NCBI RefSeq assembly: GCF_000283155.1 | Contig: NW_004454182.1 | Coordinates: 2,758,832 to 2,822,831 of the forward strand | From: Ceratotherium simum simum | Taxonomy: Eukaryota; Chordata; Mammalia; Perissodactyla; Rhinocerotidae | Direction of reading: 5' to 3' | Length of the DNA stretch: 64,000 nt | Shown: positions 1 to 12,400 of the stretch, piece after piece | How the letters are laid out: each line of letters begins with the position of its first letter | Numbering within the stretch: position 1 is the first letter of the stretch | The notes under the pieces: generated by a model | The model's database searches: none | The model's input: only the letters and a program-made list of their open reading frames with translations | Told to the model about the DNA's origin: nothing | Made by a program: the position numbers and the translations under genes

Positions 1-165
1 TAGGCACATGTGTGTGGTGATGGGTTGTAATTAGTATTTGGGTGGTGAACATGATGTAGTCTATGCAGAAATAGAAATATAATGATGTTCACCTGAAATT
101 TATACAGTGTTATAAACCAATGTTACTGCAATAAACAAAAAATTAAAAAATAAAAAAAAGTGTGA
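1..165 (+). mobile_element. L1 3' UTR end with A-rich tail
   Basis: The stretch has the familiar end of a laurasiatherian L1: a 'ggtgatgggttgtaattag' start, then 'gttcacctgaaatttatac', then 'caatgttactgcaataaac' and an A-rich tail near 135-160. It is only the last part of the element, and its 5' part lies outside the window or is truncated. It has no coding capacity. Confidence 0.75.
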
Positions 166-929
166 GTCCTTCACTATTTTCTTGCATCACAAGATGATCC
201 AGGGTCATCTTATATTTTTCCTTATTCTGGAATCAACCAGTTCTCAAGGAGCCCTGCTTCCTCTTATTGGAGAATGTATTTAGAAGCCAACATCTAGGCA
301 CTGGATCCATTCACTGGTACTGGGCCATCACTGCTTCTAGCTCCTCTCAGTCTATACATACAGGAACATCGGTTCACATATGTACGTACTGTAGTAACTC
401 ACGTACACACACATATCTATCTATTTACTTTCTCTCTCTCTCTCTCTGTCTATCTAATCTAGCTCATCTGTCTAGCACATGAGTCCACATTGATGTATGT
501 GACTCCAAAAGAGTACAATCAAGCTCTCATCATTTACAATATCTTTACTTACATACACATCCCTCAAAATCAAAGAAAATAATTTCAGAAATACTAACCG
601 ATGCCCTGAGAGAAACAAATATCTGGCATCTTTTAACTCGCATCTTTCTTTTTTCCCTTGTGCCCCTCATCTGGGAAAGCAGACAAGAAAGCCAGAGTAC
701 TCCCTCCTGTGGCACCAGCAGGAGATCCAAGGCAAGCAAAGGCCTGCCCTCAAACAGAGGAAACTCGCACACCAGTCCCATCCCATGTTAAAAACCCAGG
801 CAGTTTTTTCCTTTCTGTCTCAAGGCCTGTCAAAGCTCCCCAAGAAGTCTGTCCTGCTCTCCACAGAGACCTCAAAGATGTAAAGTAATAAAACTTACCA
901 TACCCTCTTGGTATGTATGCATGGAGTCA
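166..929. other. Unclassified sequence with a short (TC)n tract
   Basis: No gene or confident repeat is visible. A (TC)n microsatellite lies at 430-451, preceded by ATCT-type repeats. Open frames of 71-78 codons on both strands here have no recognisable similarity and no splice context. Confidence 0.4.
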
Positions 930-1934
930 CCTGTCTCCACACCTGAACTAAATTTTGGGTGAGGTCCATCTGAACTCTGAAGGTAACCATAACATTTACG
1001 TAAAGTAAAATTCACTTTTTGTTGTGTATGGTTTTATGGATTTGAAAAGTATGTAGCGTCATGAGTATACCACCACAATTCCATACAGAAGAGTGTCATC
1101 ATCACAAATATTCTCCTATGCTACTCCTTTATAAATAATTGCACCCCCCAACCCCACAACCCTTAACAAACACTGATCTAATTTCTTCCCAGAATGTACC
1201 ATCAATGGAATCACGCAATACATAACCTTTGGGGACTCGCTTCTTTCGCTTAGAAAACTACATTTAAGGTTCACTAATATTTTTGCAAGAATCAATTGTT
1301 GGTTCCTTTTAGTTGCTAAGTACTAATATTCCTTTTATGGGTATATCATAGTTATTTAATAATTTTCCAGTTGAAGGACATACGCATTCTTTCCAATTTT
1401 TGATAATTATCCATAAAATAAAACACTCACATAAAGATTTTGTGTAAATATAAGCTTCCTAATCTTTTGGACTGATACCTGGCAGAAGGATAGCAGATAA
1501 ATTGCTTGGTCATATTTTACGAGTATTGACGAACAGGTAAGAAATTGCCCATCTGATTTCCAAAATTGTTCTAACATTTCTTATTCCCATCAGCAGTATA
1601 GGAGAGTTCCAGTTGCTGTCACTCTTGGTCACTTTTTGTTTTGTTTGTTCCCTTATTGTTGTAGGAATTCTTTAGAAAATCTGAATTCAAGTCATGTCAG
1701 AAATGTGATTTGATAATGTCATCTTTATATTTAAAGTGATTTTCTTGTAGGCAATATATATTTGGACTTGCTATTTTATTCAATCTGACAATCTTGTTTA
1801 ACTGGTGTGTGAAATTGTTAACACTGGATTATCATTTACCAACTCACTAGCAGTCTTCTATTTATTTTATCTGTTGTTTCATTTTTCCTCCTCTCTGCCT
1901 TCTATTTAATTAGTTCAGTATATTATCTGATTTC
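930..1934 (-). mobile_element. Old L1M fragment (3'-region piece joined to 5'-region piece)
   Basis: Read on the minus strand, 930-1665 resembles the ORF2-end/3' UTR part of old L1M ('gtaagaaattgccc', 'cccatcagcagtata'). From about 1670 the sequence switches to a different L1M region, from the 5' part of the element ('caatctgacaatctt', 'cattttatctcctc'). The switch means either an internally deleted element or two adjoining fragments. It is interrupted by the ERE at 1948 and continues at 2211. Confidence 0.6.
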
Positions 1935-1947
1935 ATTTTATCTCCTC

Positions 1948-2193
1948 TTTTTTTTTTTTTTTTGTGAGGAGATCAGCCCTGTGCTAACATCCGCCAATCC
2001 TCCTCTTTTTTTGCTGAGGAAGACGGCTCTGGGCTAACATCTGTGCCCATCTTCCTCCACTTTATATGGGACGCCGCCACAGCATGGCTTGACAAGCAGT
2101 GCGTCGGTGCGCGCCCGGGATGCGAACCAGCGAACCCCGGGCCGCCGCAGTGGAGCGCGCGCACTTAACCGCCTGCGCCACGGGGCTGGCCCC
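1948..2193 (-). mobile_element. ERE1-type SINE
   Basis: A minus-strand, near full-length equine SINE. The poly-T (A-tail complement) starts at 1948. Two copies of the 'gaggaagat..gctaacatc' module follow, then a CpG-rich tRNA-like head ('gtgcgcgcccgggatgcgaacc') and the 'ggggctggcccc' 5' end. The flanking target-site duplication is clear: attttatctcctc at 1935-1947 and again at 2194-2206. It sits inside the old L1M, so it is younger than that element. A 63-codon open frame here is SINE sequence only. Confidence 0.95.
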
Positions 2194-2206
2194 ATTTTAT
2201 CTCCTC

Positions 2207-2736
2207 TTTTGACTTATTAGTTATATCCTCTTTAAAAAATAGTGGCTTACCTAGGTTTTACAATATACATCTTTAAGCAATCAGAATCTTCCATAAAATA
2301 ATACTGTACTGCTTCATGTGCAGGGTTGCAATCCCATTTCTTCTCTCCCATCCTGTGGTCTATTGTTTTTACACCATCTACTTTCACACGTTATTAACAA
2401 TACATTGCTTATATAGACAGCCCATAATATTTTAGAACAATTAAGATGTTTTAAAACTGAATTTCCTTTTACCTTTAATTTCCCTCAACCTTTTGTTTCT
2501 TTTTATGGGTCAAAGTTTCAATTTAATATCCTATTCCTTCTATCTGAAGAAATGTATTTAATATTTTTGAAAAAGTGGGTCTGCCTGCTGTGAGTTTCCT
2601 CGAGTTTCATTTGAGAAAACCTTCACATTTGATGTATATTTTCTCCGAGTGTAGAATTTTAGGTCCACTATTTTTTTTCTGCATTTAAAAAATATCATTC
2701 CACTGTCTTTTTGCTTGCATGTTTTCTTACAAGGAG
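2207..2736 (-). mobile_element. Old L1M fragment, continuation
   Basis: This continues the L1M interrupted by the ERE: 'gacttattagttatatcctc', 'ttttacaatatacatcttta', and toward the end 'tgtagaattttaggtc' and 'ccactgtctttttgcttgca', all characteristic of the 5' part of old L1M elements read antisense. It is cut at 2737-2750, where a younger L1 inserted. Confidence 0.65.
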
Positions 2737-2750
2737 TCAGCTGTAATTAT

Positions 2751-4613
2751 TTTTTTAATTCTTTTTGAAGTATAGTAGACATATAATATCATGTTAATTT
2801 CACCATGATAAGTCTAGCAACATCTGTCACCATACGAAGCTATTAGAATATTATTGACTATATTACCTATGCTGTACATTAAATCCCCATGACTTATTTG
2901 TTGTGTGACTGGAAGTTTGTGCCTCTTAATCCCCTTCACCTGTTTTGCCCATGTCCCCTCTCCTCTGGTGATCACTAGTTTGTTCTTTATATCTATGAGC
3001 TTGTTTCTGTTTTGTTTGTTCATTTGGTTTTTTAGATTCCACATATAAGTGAAATCATATGGTATTTGTCTTTCTCTGTCTAACGTATTTCACTTAGCAT
3101 AATATTCTCTAGGTCCATCCATGCTGTTGCAAATGGCAAGATTTCATTCTTTTTTAAGGCTAAGTAATATTTCATTGTGTATATATACCATATCTTCTTT
3201 ATTCACTCCTCTATCAATGGATGCATAGGTTGCTTTCGTAGCTTGGCTATTGTAAATAATGCTGCAATGAACCTAGGGGTGCATATATCTTTTTGAATTA
3301 GTGTTATCATTCTCTCTGGATAAATACTCAGAAGTGGAATTGCTGGATTGTATGTTAATTCTACTTTTAATTTTTTGAGAAACCTCTATACTGTTTTCCA
3401 TAGTGACTGTGCCAATTTACATTCCCACCAACAGTGTACAGGAATTTCTTTGTCTTCACATCCTTGCCAACACTTGTTATTTGTTGTCTTTTTGATACTA
3501 ACCATTCTGACAGGTTGAGATGATATCACATTGTGATTTTTGATTTGCATTTCCCTGATAATTAGTGATGTTGAGTGTCTTTTCATGTGTCTGTTGGACA
3601 TCCGTATGTCTTCTTTGGAAAAATGTCTATTTAGTTCCTCTGTCCATTTTTTCATCAAGTTATTTGTTTTTTTGATATTGAGTTGTATGAGTTCTTTATA
3701 TATTTTCGCTATTAATCCCTTCTTGGATATATCATTTGCAAATATCTTCTCCCATTCAGTAGGATGCTTTTTTGTTTTGTTGATGGTTTCCTTCGCTGTG
3801 CAAAAACTTTTTAGTTTGATGTAGTTTCATTTGTTTATTTTTGCTTTTTTTGTTCTTGCCTGAGGAGACAAATCTAAAAAAAAATTGCTAAGACCCATTT
3901 CAAAGAGCTTACTGCCTATGTTTTCTTCCAGGAGTTTTATGGTTTCAGGTCTTACATTTAAATCTTTAATCCATTTTGAGTTTTTTTTTTTTTGTACATG
4001 ATGTAAGAAAGTGGTCCAGTTTCATTCTTTTTCATGTAGCTGTCCAGTTTTCCCAACACCATTTATTGAAGAGACTGTCTTTTCCCCATTGTATATTCTT
4101 GCCTCCTTTGTCATAGACTAATTGACCATATAAGCGTGAGTTTATTTCTGGGCTCTTTATTCTGTTCCATTGATCTGTGTGTCTTTTTTTGTACCAGTAC
4201 CATACAGTTTTGTTTACAGTAGTTTTGTGGTATAGTTTGAAATCAGGGAGCATGACACCTCCACCTTTGTTCTTCTCTCTATTGGCGATTCAACGTCTTT
4301 TGTTGTTCCATACTAATTTTAGAATTATTTGTTCTAGTTCTGTGAAAAATGCCATTGGTATTTTGATAGAGATTGCATTGAATCTGTAGATTGCTTTGGG
4401 TAGTATAGACATTTTAACAATATTAATTATTCCAATCCATGAGCATAAAATTTCTTTCCACTTATTTGTGTCTTCCTCAATTTCTTTCATTGATGTCTTG
4501 TAGTTTTAAGTGTACAGGTCTTCCACCTCCTTGGTTAAACTTATTCCTAGATATTTTATTCTTTTTGATGCAATTGTCATTGGGATTATTTTCTTAATTT
4601 CTCTTTCTGATAA
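2751..4613 (-). mobile_element. 5'-truncated L1 (ORF2 C-terminus plus 3' UTR)
   Basis: A minus-strand L1 about 1.86 kb long. Its tail (poly-T) is at 2751, followed by the 3' UTR, and its truncated 5' end is near 4613. Decayed frames at 3386-3658, 4032-4253 and 4290-4490 encode recognisable ORF2 C-terminal pieces: '[15 protein letters not shown]', '[18 protein letters not shown]' and '[15 protein letters not shown]'. Stops and frameshifts separate them, so no protein can be made. The element is flanked by a probable target-site duplication, tcagctgtaatta at 2737-2749 and tcagctataattt at 4614-4626. It inserted into the older L1M. Confidence 0.9.
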
Positions 4614-4626
4614 TCAGCTATAATTT

Positions 4627-6400
4627 TTATTTTTGTTTGTCTGTGTCATGTTTCCTTTTTCTCAAGTCACCTTCAAGGTATTGTCTTTGTACTTTGTTAT
4701 CAGCAGTTTGAATAAACGTCTAGTGTTTTAAAAAATTTTTTGATATTGTGTGTGATTTTTATTTCACTGCTTTGGTATCCGTCATTCTTATTTTTGCAAA
4801 AAATTCTGCCATTATTTCTTTAAGTATCTCCTCTGTACTTCTCTTTTTCTTCTCCTTCTGATTTCTAATTCTACATAATTTAGAAGTTTGATGTTGACCT
4901 AAAGGCCTTGGAAATTTTGTTTTATTTTTTAAATTATTTTTATCTTTATGTTTCAATTGGTGTAATTTCCATTGACCTATCTTCTAGTCTGCTGATTCAT
5001 TCCTTGGCTGTGTTGGCTCTACTGTTACATCTGGAAAAGGCATTCTATTATATATCTTTGTTAGTGTTTTCTTTTTCTAGAATTTTCATTTGATTTTACT
5101 TTCCATCTCTTTATAAAAATTACACATCTGATTTTGCATGTAGTCCTCCTTTTCCATGAGAGCTTTTTACATGTAAATCACAGCTATGTGATTAACTGAC
5201 ACATATGTGAAAACCCCTACAGGTAAATCCAATATGTGTATAATATCTGAGTTTGGTTCTGATGAGTATTTTTGACTATTCAGATGGAAAATCTTATTGT
5301 ATTTTCATATGTCTCACCATTTTTTAAATGAAAATGGGACATGTCATGAAGAATTATAGAGACTGAGATAAGTGATATTTATATCATGAAATGATCACGC
5401 CTTTATTTCTGCTAGACCTTCAGTATGGGGTTTGAGCTAATCTATGCAGGTTTTGTGCTTTTGCTGTCTTTACATGTATTGCACTTCAGACTTTAAATTC
5501 TCATAGAGATACTGTGAAATTAGGATGGGAGTTGATTTACCTGAGCGTGTCTACTCAATTCTGAGTTTGAGGTTTCTGTGCTATGTGTCAGAGAGGATAT
5601 CTTTGTGCACCCTTTCTTCTCCTCTGTCCCTTTCCTAGGAATTTTCTTCTGTCTTATTATTCATTTTTGTTATCTTGTTGAGGGATTGCGGGCTGTGTGT
5701 CTCTTTGTTCTGAATGACCTTATAATAACATGAACCTATAATGTTCCCAGGTCTTAAGGGTCTGGGCTTCTTGGTTTTCCTGCTGCTTCCCCAGATGTGG
5801 CTGTGGGCTCAATGGGACTGTTTTTCCTCCCTGTTCTCTTCCTCCAGCTGCCTGTTTTCACCAACGCACTAGGACCACGGTGTTCATTGCCCTTCCCCCA
5901 CAGGTTAGGCTTTTTACCCATAGTATAAAAAGAAGAGAAGTATCTAGGCAAACTGTCATGTTCCTCTCACAAGCTGCTCTTCTCCTTTCCAGCAACTTCC
6001 ACAATGGGCACTTCTTAGCATTCTTTCCAATATTTTCTGAGAGTGGGGTTTTCTGCCAGTGGTGTTCATGGAGAAAGAGCTGTAAGATTCCCCCAGTTTC
6101 TGCAGTTCCCAGGGTTTTCACACTGTCCTGCCAGTCTGCCCTCAGTATTCACTTATTTGTCAATTTTTTAAGGTGAACTCTTTTTTTATCCATATCCAGT
6201 TGCATCAATCTCAGAGAAGTGTCTGTTTCCAAGTCCTCTCTCCTTGCAGGCACCATGTGCCCCACATTTCTTTAGAATTTAGGCCAGTGGATTTCTCTGT
6301 AACGTCTTCTCTACAACGAGTTTGAATAAATACGTGAATTAGAAGTTTGTTGAGCTTTGTCATTGTTTCAAGAATTGTAGGGATGCTCCTTTGAGCTCTC
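4627..6400 (-). mobile_element. Old L1M, 5' region (distal boundary uncertain)
   Basis: Old L1M sequence resumes after the nested younger L1: 'ttatcagcagtttgaataa', 'tctgccattatttctttaag', 'gacctatcttctagtctgct', then 'tagaattttcatttgatttt'. These are 5'-region L1M motifs read antisense. Similarity becomes weak beyond about 5,500, and the end at 6,400 is a guess. Open frames of 87-98 codons around 5,860-6,180 overlap on both strands and are not credible genes. Confidence 0.5.
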
Positions 6401-6679
6401 TATATCTCGAAGCTGGAATCTCTCTCTTTAACTCTTAATGTACCTTTGTTTACCTGCCATTTTTCTTTGGCTGTTTCTCCTGAATTTTCTTTGCACACTC
6501 AATTTTCTAGGCCTGTAACTTTACTGTGAGTGTTTCTAAGATATTTTTCCCAAGCCATATTCTCTTCCCATTCTACATATCATCACTGAGTAATTTTACT
6601 TACTTCTATGTCTTCAGGAAGCCCTTAGGTGCTAAAGTCCAGATTAGAACTTTCTCCTGAGATAGAGGCACATTTAAAA

Positions 6680-6969
6680 ACCACATACTTAAAGCAGCAT
6701 CTAAGATTCAACACACACAAATTTAACTTCTATCTGTCCTTACACTCCTGACATGCCAACAGTTTGGGAGTCATCTCGCATTTAGTCTCTCCCTTAACCC
6801 TCACATCCAATCTGTTGCTGAGTTCTTTGTATTTTACAACCTAAATAACTTTGGAATGTAATTCTTTATTCCCAAATCCCAAAGCCCTACATGGCAGACC
6901 ACATTTATTTGGTTTGTGTCCCCGCTAGCAGCCGTTATCCTCATTGAGGCCAGCATGATCTTTCTAAAC
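6680..6969 (+). mobile_element. L2 LINE fragment, upstream part
   Basis: The stretch contains weak but ordered L2 motifs: 'ctcacatccaatctgttgct', then a 'gcagccgttatcc..gatctttctaaa' segment. It stops where a DNA transposon fossil begins and appears to continue at 7,178. Confidence 0.5.
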
Positions 6970-7177
6970 TAGCAATTGGCAAACCGCAGCCCACAGGTCA
7001 AATCCAATATGGCCATTTTTGTAAATTACATGCCCTTACATATTATCCTTATATATTATCTATGGCTGCATTTGAGCTACTGTGTTAGAATTGAGTAGTT
7101 TTAACAAAAACAGTATTGCAAGCAAAGCCAAAATATTTTACTATCTGGTCCTTTTTTAAAAGTTTGTGGATCTCTGT
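6970..7177 (+). mobile_element. hAT-type non-autonomous DNA transposon (MER-like)
   Basis: The sequence matches the widespread mammalian element with a 'ggcaaaccgcagcccacagg' start, a 'tatctatggctgcatttgag' middle, and 'ttttactatctggtcc' followed by 'gtttgtggatctctg'. Its ends are degraded inverted repeats (gcaaac / gtttg). I do not assign a MER number. It splits an L2 into two pieces. Confidence 0.6.
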
Positions 7178-7690
7178 TTTAAACTGAAACACTTCCAAAC
7201 ACCCTATTCCCTTGCTTAAAAGTCTTCAGTGGAACCCAATTTCTCCCAGCAAAAGAGAAAATGCTTGAGAATGGTGCATATCTTCATGATCTGACCTCTG
7301 CTTGGTTTTCCATTATCATCACTCAGTATTGCCTTCTCCTGGTTACATAGTAACATACTAAAATACCTGCAGTTTCCTGTGCTGTCACGTTCTCACATGC
7401 CTCCAGGCCTTTGTCCACCTGCTTTATTCTTCCTGCAAACTTCTTCCCAAGCTGCACTCTTTAAATTCCCTTACATGGTTACTATTCTTTGGCATTAACT
7501 ATTCATGTTTCAGATCTCTAGTTTAGAGTAACACTCAGGAGTTATTCTGTTACAGAAGTTATGATATTTTATTGTGTTCTCTTGTTTGCTTTAAAATTTG
7601 CATTTCCTCCACTTATCTCTAAGCTGTTTAAGGGCAGGACTGTATTACCAGTTCCTTGCTATTCACTCAATACTCCCGGACGAAGCAAGT
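7178..7690 (+). mobile_element. L2 LINE fragment, downstream part to 3' end
   Basis: Ordered L2 motifs include 'cttgcttaaaagtcttcagt', 'catgatctgacctctgcttg', 'cctccaggcctttgtccacc' and finally 'taagctgtttaagggcagg'. These mark the 3' part of L2. No intact reverse-transcriptase frame remains. Confidence 0.7.
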
Positions 7691-8455
7691 TTTTCATAGA
7701 AAAACTTAGCGTCACAAACCTGGAATATATTTCAACACGGGAAAACCAGTCATGCGGTGTTTTTTTGATTTTTTTTGTAGTCTTCAATTGAATGCATCCC
7801 GATTCCTGCTTTGGGACAAAAACCAAAATCACATTTGAAAATAGCAGTTTCTCAATCATATAGAACACATCTTCAAGAAATCTCATTTTGTTTATAAAGA
7901 AAATTATATGATGTGTTTACTAAAAAAGAAAATAAATGTTAAAAATACACTTTGTATTCAATAATAATTTATTCCTATAACATTTAAATATTATTTAGTT
8001 TTTGATTTTGTTACTTATAAATATATTAGAATACTTTAATTAGTTCCTCTGTGAATTTTAGCCAGAAAACATGTAAGTAAAATTATTTGCAAATTTTTGT
8101 ATATTTGTAATTTTAAGATGAATGTTTGCATAAAATATTTCCTTTAAAATAATTATTATTCCCTTCATAAAATAATTTCTGCTGAATAATTGTCACACAA
8201 TAGAGATTCAAGCTGAAAATTTTACATATCTGCTGAAGATTCTTCTTGGCGAGAATGGTAGTTATGTAGTATGTAAGTACAGTATATCTGTCTTGCTGTG
8301 TAATCACTATATAGATTTCTCATTTTCTCCTTAATACTACTACTAATAATATATTTCAAAAAATAACCAGACTAGTAAATTATATCTCTCATATAACCAA
8401 TAATATTTAGAAGTAATGTTTCTGAAGAATTATTTGATTTTTTCTTTTCGTTTAG
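7691..8455. other. AT-rich unannotated sequence
   Basis: I see no repeat or gene that I can name. Small overlapping frames on both strands (75-76 codons near 7,560-7,886) lack support. Confidence 0.4.
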
Positions 8456-8629
8456 GAATGTGATGAAGCTGTTGTTTTAATGGGACTCAGTAGAAGGAAT
8501 CACAGAGGTTTACTTGATATAATGTTAAATTATATTATAATATGTGTGACTTCCTTTGGTTTCTCAAGTTATCCACTGTCGGAGATATTCATTTATAGGC
8601 GTCAACATGACTCCTATTATATATTTAAA
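8456..8629 (+). other. Exon-like interval (speculative)
   Basis: A pyrimidine-rich tract ends in AG at 8454-8455 (ttttttcttttcgtttag), followed by 174 bases (58 codons) open in one frame, then a good donor, aaa|gtaaga, at 8630. The length is a multiple of three, so skipping or inclusion would keep frame. The frame closes with TGA at 8648 if the donor is not used. The predicted peptide begins ECDEAVVLMGLSRRN and I do not recognise it. Chance occurrence in AT-rich DNA is quite possible, and no neighbouring exons were identified. Confidence 0.2.
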
Positions 8630-8650
8630 GTAAGAAGCAATGGAATATGA

Positions 8651-9890
8651 GACCAAGAACAAGTTACAGAAAGAACAACTGAGCTTAAAAAATTAATACA
8701 CTGACACAGCAAGAGGGAAACATACTCCTTCATCTCGGTTCATCTAACAGCATCTTAATATCAGTATTCTCAATTGGTTATTAAGTAATTACATATCCTA
8801 CCAAGGAAACATAAAACCATATTAGAGCAATTTCATTAGCAGATCACTCCTGAGAAAAGGACACTGTTCTCACTGATTCTTAAACCTTCTCCAATTAACC
8901 TGCCTTGGGCCTCATATTATTTTTGTGTTCTGTACATTTTTTTGTACATGATACCCAAAATATACTTTATTTCAAAATGCCTAGTTTTTTTGTGTTAATG
9001 GTTAAAATCTTATATGGTACACACACTCACACATACACATGACTTCTTACATGTATAGATATATCTATAGATATCTATATCTATCTATCTATCTATCTAC
9101 CTGTCTATCTCAAAACTGCTGCGAGAGAGAAACTGTGGTACAACAGAAAGACTACTAGCCAGTAGATCATGAGAATTACTTCACATGTATATCCAGGAGC
9201 AAGATTGATGATCTGAAAATCACACCCTTAAAATTTTTGTTCTATATTGAAAGTCTATTTTCAAGAATTAAATTTATAAGTTACATAGAGCAGTCAAAAG
9301 TTAAATGGACTGTTAAAACAATGCATAGGTAGCATGACCCCAGAGTTTTTCCTGTGAAACACTTAGATGATTAAGCAACAAATGCATGTGTTTTGTTTCG
9401 TTTTATTGGAAAAAATATCTGGTGATTTTTAAATTTGTCTGTGTTCTTCTCTATGACCGTTCCCTCTCTGTATGTTGTTCATAAGATGGCTGCATAGAGC
9501 AGTGCTGGTTATAGTACCCATCTTGCCTCACCATGAATGGCAGCCCTGGTCACCCATTCCAAAGAGAGAATTATTTTCTTTAACTAACAATTTTGTGTAA
9601 CTATAATTTCATTTTATATCATTATTTCTAGATATGCATAAAAATACCAGGAGATAAAATAAGTAGTATATAAATATAGCTATACTTCCACTATTATCTC
9701 AAAAAATTATTACTTTTCTTTATTTTCTAATTTGATGAGGAAATTACTTAGAAAACATGGTTGGCCTCTTCAGCTGATAGTAAAAGTTTGATAATATTCT
9801 TTTATCTTTTATTGCAAATGAGAAGAATATTTCCTAAAGCAAAACACATAGGATCAAGTATTACCCAACTTTCAGAGAGTCCCTCTAAGA
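8651..9890. repeat. AT-rich sequence with an (ATCT)n microsatellite
   Basis: A tetranucleotide repeat of ATCT/GATA type lies at 9,055-9,111, with an imperfect GATA-rich leader, and a CA-rich patch lies at about 9,020-9,040. The rest of the interval holds nothing I recognise. Confidence 0.7.
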
Positions 9891-10050
9891 AACACTTATA
9901 TTTATTTATTAATAAGCACTAACATTTTTATCCTCAATTTATGCATATGGAAACTGATATCTTCCCAACAACATGACGTTCTTAGCTCAAGGCTACTCTT
10001 CTTATAAACAAAGTGATATTGAAACTAAGTTTATCTACCACTAGTTCAGG
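9890..10050 (-). mobile_element. Possible MIR fragment
   Basis: A weak antisense MIR pattern is present: 'ttttatcctcaatttatg', 'atatggaaactgatatc', then 'ttagctcaaggctactc'. Divergence is high. Confidence 0.35.
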
Positions 10051-11595
10051 ATTCTTTATATGAAGAATTTGTATATTCTTTATATGATATAGTTAACCAT
10101 AGTAGTGATCTATAACCAACATTAATGCTTCTAATTCTGCCAAGTGATAGTCATGTGTTACATTTTAAAAGACTTTTTAGTTATATAATTCGATTCGACA
10201 TATCAAGTAAAAGGTGGAACAAGGGAATTTTGCCAATACTATTTATTTGCTTGTTTGTTTTTTGTTATAATAAAATACAATGAAAGAGATGAGAACTTGC
10301 ACAAAAGTTAGTGAACCCAAGAACAATTTTCAGAATCCCACTTTGATTTTATAACATTATTTTATTTTATTTTGAAAATATGTGGAGTAGAAATAAAATC
10401 ACCTACAACTTCATTAGCAAGAAATTTAAAATTTAATGTATTAAAAAATTGATTTTCAATAGTATTTTATTTTGTCATGTTATTCATATCATAAACACAT
10501 CATATATTATTAACTCTTCTATAATCTTATTTTTAAGAACTTTGTAGTATTCCATAGTATAAATGTGTACTTTTTTTAAACCGTTTTCCTTTTGAGGAAA
10601 CTTGATGTAACTTCTAATTTTCATATTGTAGTGATATAAAAACCACATAAAACAGAAATATCTTTCAACCTACAATGGTTTCCATATAATAAATCTTGCG
10701 AAGTGGTACTCCCTGTATCAATAATTATGAATGTTTTAAACTGTATAAGGTATTTTCTACTACTACAAAAAAAATTTCGTAGTTCTCTTTCCTCAGCCTT
10801 CTCTAAAAGTTCCATTTACTGAACATTCAGCAAAATGGTTAAATCTGAATTGAGGTTGAAACTATGCCAAGCTGACAAATATACATGTGTGCACTTATGT
10901 GGGTTTGCTTGCATATGTGTATGTGTTAGAATATGGAACTGTTTGCAAAGTTTGAGACACCTAGGAGACACAGACACACACACATCGTTTGACTATTATT
11001 TTTTAATCTTAAATATCTCCAAAATGTGATCATTTTTGGAAAATAACTATAAACATATTTTGTGAGAAACAATATTGATAATGCCAGCACCTTTAGCTTG
11101 GCTTTATTCCAGTAGTGTAGAAGTCAGAGAAAAGAAGGAAGATGTATAATATACTATTCCTTTACAAAATAGAATTTTAGGCTTACAAAAAAAAATTGGT
11201 TAGTAAGCACTATTTAGCCACGTTCTAGTGACCCATATAGGAACTATAGTTTCCCCCTCCGAGGTATAAGATCAATAAAAAAGTTATCCAAGTGAGAGAC
11301 TTGTAAAATGACATGTAAAAGAGAAAAGATCATTAACAAGCAAAATTTGGCTGTGATCTAATGGAATGTATTAACATATAGAAAATGAAACATCAATCAG
11401 ATGGCATATTGTTTAACCGAAGTAATTAGGTAAGAAGAATTGATAGAGGTAATCGTCTGCAGTGCCTGTCGGAAACACTGTCCAGGGGTGGACGAGCCAT
11501 GACACACATGTATGTCTCCACGTTCCAGTTCTGGTGAATTCAAAGCCCACATAGCTAATGATATACCGCAAATAACCATGGGAATGTTAGTTCAG
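10051..11595. other. AT-rich unannotated sequence
   Basis: No gene or recognisable repeat. There is TG-rich degenerate microsatellite sequence around 10,885-10,930 and a short (AC)n at about 10,972-10,984. The open frames are 60-64 codons and unsupported. Confidence 0.4.
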
Positions 11596-11599
11596 ACTG

Positions 11600-12400
11600 A
11601 CCCCATCCAAAACTGAATTTATTATCGTGTCCGTATTTTAATCCCAATCTACTTTTCACCTATATTTTCTTTATTTTGGTTTTAATCTTAATCAGTCTTA
11701 TTAACACATATATATTTGCTCAAGCCAGAACTTGATAGCCATCTTAGACACATTCTTTTCTTTTAGCTCCTGCACCAGTCAACACGTAGTTGGAAATTAC
11801 CTTCAAACATCTTTCACTTTTTCTGTCCTATACTATTTCTCCAACTACTTAGTTGATATCTCAGATCCTTGACCTTTCCTTCTCACAAGGGCTGAAAAAT
11901 AATTGTTCAGTTTAACATATGATCATGTTTTTCCTGGTTTAAATCATGCCAAAGTTTACTCTTTCTCCTTTGGTCATCTTGAGATAGCTATCAAAGCGCA
12001 CCATGTCATTCATGATGGGAACTGCCTGATTATTCTCTACTCAGCCTCTCATTTCTTTGTATTTTATGTTCTAGCAATACTACATGGTTTGTTGTTTCAG
12101 GAAAATGGCTTCGTGTTTCATGCAGCCAGTAGCCTTGCTGGAATTCTTCCTCTTGAAGACTAATTCCTGCAGGCCTCTATGCTGTAGAAATGTCTGCCTG
12201 ATATGTCAAAAAAAACCCATATTTTTGACCTCATACATGATTTTTGCTGTTGCATTGTTGAACTATATATTAATTTATGTCTTCATCTATCTTTTCTCCC
12301 TAGTACACGGTGACGTTTTAGAGCGGGAACACTCAAATTTACTGTTAAATCCCCGGCCCCTGCTCCAGTGTCTATCAGGTGACCCACACTGAGTAAATAT
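11600..12400 (+). mobile_element. L2 LINE fragment
   Basis: Ordered L2 motifs include 'ccaaaactgaatttattatc', 'tatttgctcaagccagaact', 'gatagccatcttagacac', and a degenerate 3' end near 12,355-12,400 ('ccagtgtctatcagg..gagtaaatatg'). Open frames of 86 and 102 codons inside it are LINE remnants without function. Confidence 0.65.

Noticed and set aside
5754..6176. Overlapping frames of 65-98 codons as an exon cluster
   Set aside because: Frames overlap on both strands in probable old L1M 5' sequence, with no splice structure.
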